Shown here piece by piece: positions 57,650-64,000 of a DNA stretch of 64,000 bases (positions are counted from its first letter, which is position 1; every line of letters begins with the position of its first letter). Made by a program: the position numbers and the translations under genes. The notes below the pieces were generated by a model. The model was not told the origin of the DNA. It searched no databases and saw nothing but the letters and a program-made list of their open reading frames with translations. Source of the DNA: Ruminiclostridium sp. (GTDB taxonomy: Bacteria > Bacillota > Clostridia > Oscillospirales > Ruminococcaceae); NCBI GenBank assembly GCA_017635675.1, contig JAGBLA010000003.1:36901-100900 (forward strand), read 5' to 3'.

Positions 57650-59216
57650 TTGGGGCATACCGGGCGAAGCCGAGCTCGAACAGCTCGCAAACTCGCTGTT
57701 CCCCGACTTTGACCCTCAGCGCTGTGCCGACGGCATCGAAAAGCTTGCGGCGACAGGGGATACCTCGGTCATATATGAAGCTGCCGCAAAGGCGGAAAGC
57801 CTGTTCGGCGGTGGGTACTGCACGGAGTATGAAGCGCTCGCCGAAGAGCTTATGAACGGAGCGGCTGCCGAAACAGCTCAGCCCGCCCCCGTTCAGCAGA
57901 ACGGTTACTCACCCGCAGTCCTGTCGGAGTCTCAGGCGGCAAGCTATATCCCGAAAGCAGCCGCACAGACGGCAGCACCCGTGTCCCGGAGCAATAATGT
58001 CATAGTCGGCACCAAAACTCTGGAACAGATACGCTCAGACTTCCCGATATTGAAGGAGGTCATCAACGGGCACCCGCTGGTGTGGCTGGACAACGGCGCT
58101 ACGACACAGCGTCCGCAGGCTGTCATCGACAGGCTTTCCTACTACTATGCGCACGAAAACTCCAACGTTCACCGCGGTGCTCACGAGCTCGCGGCACGCT
58201 CCACCGACGCGTACGAGCGCGCACGGCAGATAACCGCGGACTTCATCGGCGCGCCCTCAAAGGACAATATAGTGTTCGTGCGCGGCACCACAGAGGGTAT
58301 AAACCTTGTGGCGAACGCGTATGTGAAGCCGCTGCTGAAGCCAGGTGACGAGATAATACTCACGATACTCGAGCATCACGCGAACATCGTTCCGTGGCAG
58401 CTTGTGGCGGAGGAGACGGGAGCGGTGCTCAAGGTCGTACCGTGCGACGAGAGCGGTCAGCTCATACTTTCCGAGTACGAAAAGCTCTTCACCCGCCGCA
58501 CGAAATTTGTCAGCGCGGCGCACGTTTCCAACGTTCTCGGCACAGTGACGCCGGTGGCGGAGCTTATCGCGATCGCTCACGCACACGGAGTGCCGGTATT
58601 GATAGACGGAGCGCAGTCCGTGGCGCATATCCCGGTGAACGTGACAGCTCTCGACGCGGATTTCTTCGTGTTCTCGGGTCATAAGATATTCGCCCCCACG
58701 GGTATCGGCGCGCTTTACGGAAAAAGCGAGCTTCTCGAAGCCGCAAGACCCTATCACGGCGGCGGCAACATGATAAAGGACGTGACTTTTGAGCGCACGA
58801 TATACAATCCCGCGCCGAAAAAATTCGAGGCGGGAACGGGCAGCATTGCCGACGCGGTAGGCCTCGGAGCGGCGCTCGAATATCTGAACGCTGTCGGAAT
58901 GCCCGCGGTGAACAAGCATGAGCATGACCTGCTTGTTTACGGAATGAGCGAGCTTCGGAAGATAAACGGACTGCACCTTATCGGCACGGCATCCGACAAG
59001 GCGAGCGTGCTTTCGTTCGTGCTTGACGGTCACAGCAACGAGGAGGTCGGCGCGCGGCTCAACGAGCTCGGCATTGCAGTCCGCACAGGTCATCACTGCG
59101 CACAGCCGGTTCTTCGCCGCTTCGGGCTTGAAGGTACGGTTCGTCCGACGCTTGCGCTGTACAATTCGTTTGAGGACATCGACGCGCTTGTAAAGGGCAT
59201 AAGGACACTTTCATAA
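57636..59216 (+). CDS. Cysteine desulfurase with N-terminal cargo-loading extension (encapsulin cargo)
   Basis: Converts L-cysteine to L-alanine, leaving a persulfide. 526 aa against about 405 for SufS. Residues 1-125 are an extension: a helical, acidic part (LEQLANSLFPDFDPQ; YEALAEELMNGAAAE) and an Ala/Gln/Pro-rich disordered part (80-122), as in the cargo-targeting domains of family 2A desulfurases. The SufS-type domain follows, with PLP Lys350 in FSGHKIFAP and persulfide Cys488 in GHHCAQP. Start at ATG 57636 or 57642, both inside the end of the encapsulin gene after GGTGAG, so synthesis of shell and cargo is coupled. It is one of two desulfurase genes in the cluster. Confidence 0.93.
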   Translation: MTMNNWGIPGEAELEQLANSLFPDFDPQRCADGIEKLAATGDTSVIYEAAAKAESLFGGGYCTEYEALAEELMNGAAAETAQPAPVQQNGYSPAVLSESQAASYIPKAAAQTAAPVSRSNNVIVGTKTLEQIRSDFPILKEVINGHPLVWLDNGATTQRPQAVIDRLSYYYAHENSNVHRGAHELAARSTDAYERARQITADFIGAPSKDNIVFVRGTTEGINLVANAYVKPLLKPGDEIILTILEHHANIVPWQLVAEETGAVLKVVPCDESGQLILSEYEKLFTRRTKFVSAAHVSNVLGTVTPVAELIAIAHAHGVPVLIDGAQSVAHIPVNVTALDADFFVFSGHKIFAPTGIGALYGKSELLEAARPYHGGGNMIKDVTFERTIYNPAPKKFEAGTGSIADAVGLGAALEYLNAVGMPAVNKHEHDLLVYGMSELRKINGLHLIGTASDKASVLSFVLDGHSNEEVGARLNELGIAVRTGHHCAQPVLRRFGLEGTVRPTLALYNSFEDIDALVKGIRTLS

Positions 59217-59227
59217 GAACTGCGATA

Positions 59228-59252
59228 TTCCCCGCCTTGTGCGGGGAAATTT
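59228..59252 (+). terminator. Hairpin between the desulfurase cargo gene and sufC
   Basis: Perfect 8-bp stem TTCCCCGC (59228-59235) with GCGGGGAA (59241-59248), loop of 5, followed by only ATTT. It may end part of the transcripts or mark an RNA-processing site. No promoter is seen before sufC, so the suf genes probably depend on read-through. Confidence 0.55.
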
Positions 59253-59282
59253 GCTGAAAATATACGAAAACGGGAGATAACA

Positions 59283-60035
59283 ATGTCTGAATTACTGAAA
59301 ATTACGGGTCTGCACGTTTCTGCAGAGGACAAGGAGATACTGCACGGCGCTGACCTTTCTATAAATGCGGGAGAGACCCATGTTATAATGGGTCCGAACG
59401 GCGCGGGAAAATCCACACTCGGCTCAGCGATAATGGGAAGCCCCGAGTACACCGTCACCGGCGGGAGCATCGTATTCGACGGCGCTGACATCACCGGTGA
59501 AACGCCGGATAAGCGTGCGGCGCGCGGTATTTTCCTGTCGTTCCAGAATCCGGTGGAGATACCGGGTATAACGCTTTCCTCATTCCTGCGCAGCGCGTAT
59601 GAGCAGGTCACGGGACAGCGGGTGAAGCTGTTCGAGTTCAAAAAGCTGCTCAAGGCTTCAATGGAGGTGCTGCAGATGGACGCGGCTTACGCGGACAGGG
59701 AGCTTAACGTCGGATTTTCCGGCGGTGAGAAGAAGAAAGCCGAAATACTGCAGCTTCTCGTCCTGCGTCCGAAGCTCGCCATTCTCGACGAGACCGACAG
59801 CGGGCTGGATGTTGACGCGGTAAAGACCGTTTCGGCGGGAATCAGGGCGTACAGGGAGCAGACCGGCGGGTCGCTGCTTGTGATAACACACAACACAAAG
59901 ATACTTGAAGCTCTGACAGTCGATAGGACACACATAATAGCCGACGGACGGATAGCCGCCGAGGGCGGTGCGGAGCTTATAGCCGAAGTCACAGCCAACG
60001 GTTTTGAGAACTTTGTTTCGGGGAGTGCGCTATGA
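59283..60035 (+). CDS. sufC: Iron-sulfur assembly ATPase SufC
   Basis: ABC-type ATPase of the SufBCD scaffold, which builds iron-sulfur clusters in the cytoplasm. 250 aa, normal length: Walker A GPNGAGKSTLGSAIMG, Q-loop FLSFQNPVEIPG, signature NVGFSGGEKKKAEILQ, Walker B LAILDETDSGLD, H-loop ITHNTK. CGGGAG lies 7 bases before the ATG. First gene of sufCBDSU. Confidence 0.97.
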   Translation: MSELLKITGLHVSAEDKEILHGADLSINAGETHVIMGPNGAGKSTLGSAIMGSPEYTVTGGSIVFDGADITGETPDKRAARGIFLSFQNPVEIPGITLSSFLRSAYEQVTGQRVKLFEFKKLLKASMEVLQMDAAYADRELNVGFSGGEKKKAEILQLLVLRPKLAILDETDSGLDVDAVKTVSAGIRAYREQTGGSLLVITHNTKILEALTVDRTHIIADGRIAAEGGAELIAEVTANGFENFVSGSAL

Positions 60036-61441
60036 AAGAGAAAACACAGGTAGCGGACGTTGACCGCGCGTTCTATGATTTCCGCTATGACGAGGACGAG
60101 AGCAGTTTCTTTGACAGCGGCATAGCTCCCGATATTATCCGTGAGATATCCGCCGAAAAGGGCGACCCCGAGTGGATGACGCAGTTCAGACTGCACTCTC
60201 TGGAGGTTTACGGCAGGCTGAAAATGCCGGAGTGGGGACCCGACATAAGCGGGCTCGATATGGACAACATCGTGTCATATATACGTCCGCAGAAACGTAT
60301 GCAGAGCGACTGGAAAGATGTCCCCGACGATATCAGGGAGACCTTTGAAAAGCTCGGAATACCGCAGGCGGAACGAGAGAGTCTTGCGGGAGTGGGCGCA
60401 CAGTATGACAGCGAACTCGTGTATCACAATGTGCGCCGCGAGGTGGCGGAGTCGGGAGTGGTCTATACCGACCTGGAAAGCGCCATGCATGACGAGCGTT
60501 ACGCGGATATGATACGTTCGCACTTCATGAAGCTCGTCCCGCCCACAGACCATAAATTTGCGGCGCTGCACGGGGCGGTATGGTCGGGCGGCTCGTTCGT
60601 GTATGTTCCTGCGGGAGTGCGGCTTGAGATACCGCTCCAGTCGTATTTCAGGCTGAATGCCCGCGGCGCGGGTCAGTTTGAGCACACGCTGATAATAGTC
60701 GAGGAGAACGCGTATCTGCATTTCATCGAGGGCTGCTCGGCGCCGAAGTATTACGAGGCGGGGCTTCACGCGGGGTGCGTGGAGCTTTACGTCGGGAAGA
60801 ACGCGACGCTCCGCTATTCGACGATAGAGAACTGGTCGAAGAATATGTACAATCTGAACACCAAGCGCGCTTCCGTCGCGGAGGGCGGCAAGGTGGAGTG
60901 GGTGTCGGGATCCTTCGGGTCGCACGTTTCCTACCTCTATCCGATGTCGGTACTCAACGGGCGCGGCGCCCGTGCGGAGTTCACCGGGATCACTTTCGCG
61001 GGTGAGGGACAGGATCTTGACACCGGGGCGAAGATAGTGCATAACGCGCCGGAAACCTCGTCATTCATCAACACCCGCTCGATCTCCAAAAGCGGCGGAA
61101 AGAGCACTTTCCGCAGTTCGGTGGTTGTGAACGAAAACACAGGCGGCAGCAAATCGGCGGTTTCCTGCGAGTCTCTTATGCTCGACAGCATATCCCGCTC
61201 GGACACTATCCCCGCGATAGTGACAAAGACCGACAAGGTCGATGTGGGACATGAAGCGCGTATAGGGCGCATAAGCGACGAGGCAGTGTTCTATCTTATG
61301 TCCCGCGGACTTGACGAAAACAGCGCAAAAGCGCTGATAGTCAGCGGTTTCGCGGAGAATGTCTCTAAGGAGCTGCCGCTTGAATATGCCGCCGAGATGA
61401 ACAATCTTATAAATATCGAAATGAAGGGGAGTATAGGATAA
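60032..61441 (+). CDS. sufB: Iron-sulfur assembly scaffold SufB
   Basis: Core subunit of the SufBCD complex on which clusters are formed. 469 aa, normal length, with the right-handed beta-helix core and family landmarks GGSFVYVPAGVRLEIPLQSY, FEHTLIIVEENAYLHFIEGC and VGHEARIGRISDEAVFYLMS. The Cys in IEGCSAP corresponds to the sulfur-accepting region. ATGA overlap with sufC. Confidence 0.97.
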   Translation: MKEKTQVADVDRAFYDFRYDEDESSFFDSGIAPDIIREISAEKGDPEWMTQFRLHSLEVYGRLKMPEWGPDISGLDMDNIVSYIRPQKRMQSDWKDVPDDIRETFEKLGIPQAERESLAGVGAQYDSELVYHNVRREVAESGVVYTDLESAMHDERYADMIRSHFMKLVPPTDHKFAALHGAVWSGGSFVYVPAGVRLEIPLQSYFRLNARGAGQFEHTLIIVEENAYLHFIEGCSAPKYYEAGLHAGCVELYVGKNATLRYSTIENWSKNMYNLNTKRASVAEGGKVEWVSGSFGSHVSYLYPMSVLNGRGARAEFTGITFAGEGQDLDTGAKIVHNAPETSSFINTRSISKSGGKSTFRSSVVVNENTGGSKSAVSCESLMLDSISRSDTIPAIVTKTDKVDVGHEARIGRISDEAVFYLMSRGLDENSAKALIVSGFAENVSKELPLEYAAEMNNLINIEMKGSIG

Positions 61442-61442
61442 T

Positions 61443-62237
61443 ATGGAAAAACTGAACATTCTCCCCGCGCCGACATTCGCGCATCTCGGCGTGAATTACG
61501 CAGAGCGCGCGGAGACCGCTCCCGAAAAGAAAACACTGACAGTTTCGGAAAACACGCAGCAGCAGGTGGTTCAGTTCATTTCGTCTGACAGCGGGACGAC
61601 CGTCACTGTCGGAGAAAACGCTTCGCTTAAGCTTGTGCAGGTGTTCACAGGCGAGTGCGTGTCAAAGCTCTCCGCCGTAGTCTCCGATAATGCGCGGTTC
61701 GGGCTGATACAGCTCTATACCTGCGGCGGCGTCAGCGAGACCGTAACAGAGCTTCGCGGTCACAGAGCCGAGTTCGGGGCGGATATAGGCTATGACCTCG
61801 GCACAGGCTGCTCGCTCGATGTGAACCTTATAGCACAGCACTGCGGACGAAAGACAGTGTCTGATATAAATGTGAGCGGAGTCCTGCGCGGTGACGCGAA
61901 AAAGACGTTCAAGGGTACAATAGATCTCAGGCGCGGTGCCTCGGGCTCAAAGGGCAGCGAAAAGGAAGATGTTATCCTTATGGACGCGCGGGTGGTGAAC
62001 CGTACGGTACCCGTGATACTCTGCGACGAGGAAGACGTTGAGGGAAGCCACGGTGCGACGATAGGACGCATTGACGAGGAGCACGTGTTCTATATGCGTT
62101 CACGGGGGATCCCTGAGGAAAAGATATATGAGCTTGTCACACGTTCAAGGCTTGTGCGTCTTATCCGCATGATAGGTGACGAGCAGGCTGAAAAGCGTAT
62201 ATACGATATGCTCGGGTGGGGTGATGAAGTTGAGTGA
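61443..62237 (+). CDS. sufD: Iron-sulfur assembly protein SufD (short form)
   Basis: Partner of SufB in the SufBCD complex. 264 aa, much shorter than the usual 400 or more: the N-terminal helical domain is missing, leaving the beta-helix core (VVQFISSDSGTTVTVGENAS; ELRGHRAEFGADIGY; IAQHCGRKTVSDINV) and the C-terminal helices (GATIGRIDEEHVFYMRSRG). The His in QHCGRKT sits where SufD's functional His is expected. Short SufD proteins are common in Clostridia. Starts 2 bases after sufB. Confidence 0.92.
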   Translation: MEKLNILPAPTFAHLGVNYAERAETAPEKKTLTVSENTQQQVVQFISSDSGTTVTVGENASLKLVQVFTGECVSKLSAVVSDNARFGLIQLYTCGGVSETVTELRGHRAEFGADIGYDLGTGCSLDVNLIAQHCGRKTVSDINVSGVLRGDAKKTFKGTIDLRRGASGSKGSEKEDVILMDARVVNRTVPVILCDEEDVEGSHGATIGRIDEEHVFYMRSRGIPEEKIYELVTRSRLVRLIRMIGDEQAEKRIYDMLGWGDEVE

Positions 62238-63450
62238 GCGTAATTATAAAGCCGATTTCCCGGTGTTTGAAAAATACCCGGAGCTCGTTTACCTCGACAA
62301 CTCCGCCACCACGCAAAAGCCCGGGGCAGTTATGGAAGCGGTGGAACGGTATTACCGCGAGGAGAACGCCAACCCGCTCCGTGGGCTTTATGAGCTTGCG
62401 GTAAAGGCTACCGACGCTTACGAGAACGCGCGTATAGCCGTGCGGGACTTTGTAGGCGCACGGAGCGAGCGGGAGATAGTGTTCACCCGCAATGCGACCG
62501 AGAGCCTGAACCTGATAGCCTACAGCTACGGGCAGGATAATATCCGCAGCGGCGATGAGATACTCGTGACTATCTCCGAGCATCACAGCAACTTTCTGCC
62601 GTGGCAGATACTTGCGAAGAAGACAGGCGCGCAGCTGCGGTTCCTTAAATGTGACGAGCGCGGCGAATACACGCCCGAAGCGCTGAAAAAGGCGCTCACG
62701 CCGCGCACGCGGATATTTGCCTGTGCGCAGATCTCAAACGTGTTCGGGCGGCTCAACCCGATACACGATTTCGCGGAGATATGCCATAAAAACGGTACGC
62801 TTATCGTATGCGACGGCGCACAGAGCGTCCCGCATATCCCTGTGGACGTGGGGAAGCTCGGCGTGGATTTCCTCGCGTTTTCCGGGCATAAAATGCTTGC
62901 GCCTATGGGGATAGGCGTGCTTTACGGACGTGAGGAGCTGCTCGAAAAAATGCCGCCCTTCCTGTACGGCGGTGAAATGATCGAGTATGTGTCGCTTTGC
63001 GGTGCGACATTTGCGGAGCTCCCGCACAAGTTTGAGGCAGGCACGGTGAATGCCGGGGGAGCTGTGGGGCTGCGCGCGGCTGTCGGGTACATCGGCGCTG
63101 TCGGCTTTGATGAGATCGAACGCAGAGAAAACGCACTGACTGCAAAGCTTATGAACGCTGTGCGTGAGGTACCGCATGTGACCGTCGTGGGCTCCGACGA
63201 CCCCGCCGACCACTACGGGATCGTGACATTCACCATAGACGGCGTTCACCCGCACGATGTCGCTGCGATATTTGACGAGTCGGGTATCGCGGTGCGCGCG
63301 GGACATCACTGCGCACAGCCGCTGCACAAATACCTCAATCTTCAGTCCACCGTCCGCGCGAGCGCCGCGTTCTACAATGACGAGCGGGATATTGAGCGGT
63401 TCACGGAATGTCTGAAAACGATACGAAGGAGAATGGGTCACAGTGAGTAA
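62224..63450 (+). CDS. sufS: Cysteine desulfurase SufS
   Basis: PLP enzyme supplying persulfide sulfur to SufU. 408 aa, usual length, without the extension seen in the paralogue at 57636. PLP Lys in FSGHKMLAPMGIG; persulfide Cys in AGHHCAQPLHKYL. ATG 62224 lies inside the end of sufD (14-base overlap) with GGTGGGGTG upstream; frames reaching 62176 are not coding. Having both this and the encapsulated enzyme argues that the two serve different sulfur pools. Confidence 0.95.
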   Translation: MKLSERNYKADFPVFEKYPELVYLDNSATTQKPGAVMEAVERYYREENANPLRGLYELAVKATDAYENARIAVRDFVGARSEREIVFTRNATESLNLIAYSYGQDNIRSGDEILVTISEHHSNFLPWQILAKKTGAQLRFLKCDERGEYTPEALKKALTPRTRIFACAQISNVFGRLNPIHDFAEICHKNGTLIVCDGAQSVPHIPVDVGKLGVDFLAFSGHKMLAPMGIGVLYGREELLEKMPPFLYGGEMIEYVSLCGATFAELPHKFEAGTVNAGGAVGLRAAVGYIGAVGFDEIERRENALTAKLMNAVREVPHVTVVGSDDPADHYGIVTFTIDGVHPHDVAAIFDESGIAVRAGHHCAQPLHKYLNLQSTVRASAAFYNDERDIERFTECLKTIRRRMGHSE

Positions 63451-63886
63451 TTTTTACAATGAGATACTGACAGATCACAATCTGCACCCGATGCATAAGC
63501 ACGGGCTTGCAGGCTGCACCTGTTCGCTGGACGGAGTAAATCCGTCATGCGGCGACGAGATAACGCTTAATCTCAGCATAGAGGGCGAAGTTATCACGGA
63601 CGGCTCGTTTACAGGAAGCGGCTGCGCTGTTTCGCAGGCGTCGGCGGACATCATGCTTGATCTTGTCATCGGTAAAAGTGTGGACGAGGCAATACGGCTG
63701 CACGGGCTTTTCGTGAAGATGATACGCGGCGAGGCGGAGGAGCATGAGCTGGAGGAGCTTGAAGAAGCGGGTGCGCTGGCTGATATATCTCACATGCCTG
63801 CGCGGGTGAAGTGTGCGATGCTCGGCTGGCGGACCATGAATGAGATGATAAACGGTATAAAGGGAACCTCTAAAAACCCAATTTGA
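63443..63886 (+). CDS. sufU: SufU-type sulfur acceptor / scaffold protein
   Basis: Zinc-dependent protein that takes the persulfide from SufS. 147 aa with the three conserved Cys and the Asp: NPSCGDEITL, GSGCAVSQASADIM and ARVKCAMLGW. GTG start at 63443 overlaps the sufS stop, with GAAGGAG about 12 bases upstream. The last residues (GTSKNPI) and the stop codon are encoded inside the left end of a palindromic repeat, so the original C-terminus has probably been replaced. Last gene of the suf operon in view. Confidence 0.94.
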   Translation: MSNFYNEILTDHNLHPMHKHGLAGCTCSLDGVNPSCGDEITLNLSIEGEVITDGSFTGSGCAVSQASADIMLDLVIGKSVDEAIRLHGLFVKMIRGEAEEHELEELEEAGALADISHMPARVKCAMLGWRTMNEMINGIKGTSKNPI

Positions 63887-64000
63887 GAGAAAAAGAGCTA
63901 GCCACGCCGTCTACTGCGTCAAACCTCCTAACCGGGCGCCAGCCCGGCTTCGTCGGCTTTCCTTGTATCCGACGCAGCTATCTCATTTTCTCTTTTCAAA
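63862..64000 (+). repeat. MITE-like palindromic repeat, cut by the right edge
   Basis: Begins with GGGAACCTCTAAAAA, which looks like a terminal inverted repeat. Inside, AGAGAAAAAGAGCTAGC near 63887-63902 is mirrored by GCAGCTATCTCATTTTCTCT near 63974-63993; CTGCGTC (63914-63920) pairs with GACGCAG (63971-63977); and CCGGGC-GCCA-GCCCGG forms a central hairpin (63932-63947). It has no coding capacity. The whole unit would fold into one long imperfect hairpin, typical of non-autonomous mobile repeats. The matching right end is probably just outside the window. Confidence 0.65.

Overview
The window looks like chromosomal DNA of an anaerobic Gram-positive gut or rumen bacterium of class Clostridia, most like the Ruminococcaceae/Oscillospiraceae. 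This is inferred from several traits seen together: near-consensus TTGACA-N17-TATAAT promoters, AGGAGG ribosome binding sites, fermentation alcohol dehydrogenases, lipoproteins with Ala/Thr linkers, a surface carbohydrate-binding protein, GH26 and GH31 enzymes, and a SufCBDSU iron-sulfur system. No rRNA, tRNA, CRISPR array or prophage was seen. The species cannot be fixed from the sequence alone.

Layout, left to right. (1) 1-13.8 kb is mixed housekeeping and accessory DNA: a chemoreceptor cut by the window edge, two iron-type alcohol dehydrogenases (one lacking its metal-binding Asp), a 40-residue lipoprotein remnant, a GH26 mannanase, a KDG-kinase-like sugar kinase, a decayed aldo/keto reductase, a secreted histidine acid phosphatase, surE with a PrsW-like protease, and a three-gene ExbB/ExbD-like membrane module. 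(2) 13.9-23.2 kb carries arylacetate/aryl-2-oxoacid metabolism (two phenylacetate-CoA ligases, an ACT-domain protein, indolepyruvate:ferredoxin oxidoreductase IorAB), with glycerol kinase and a cation exporter between. (3) 23.3-35.7 kb carries an SH3-domain surface protein, Tex, the TrkA/TrkH potassium system, a GH31 alpha-xylosidase behind a LacI-type palindrome, an aquaporin, a Cthe_2159-like lipoprotein and a MATE exporter with cbiC behind it. (4) 54.9 down to 36.4 kb, on the minus strand, is one 20-gene cobalamin operon. It starts with a promoter and a cobalamin riboswitch that has its own terminator. It then encodes a small membrane protein, a corrinoid or metal ABC importer, an exported lipoprotein form of the cobalt chelatase CbiK, and nearly the whole anaerobic corrin ring and nucleotide-loop pathway. 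cbiL and a corrinoid adenosyltransferase are not in the window.

(5) 55.0-63.9 kb is the most unusual part. A single protein joins a CysO/MoaD-like ubiquitin fold, a MoeB/ThiF activating enzyme and a rhodanese. Next comes a family 2A encapsulin shell gene, overlapped by a cysteine desulfurase with a ~125-residue N-terminal extension of the kind that targets cargo into such shells. The sufC-sufB-sufD-sufS-sufU operon follows directly. Together these read as a compartmentalised sulfur-mobilising system in which sulfur freed from cysteine inside a protein shell could be stored or passed to a rhodanese and a ubiquitin-like thiocarboxylate carrier, beside the cell's iron-sulfur assembly line. The shell-plus-desulfurase pairing is known from other phyla. 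The link to a Ubl-E1-rhodanese fusion and to SUF is the part that seems new.

The right edge runs into a palindromic repeat (MITE-like) that overlaps the end of sufU.
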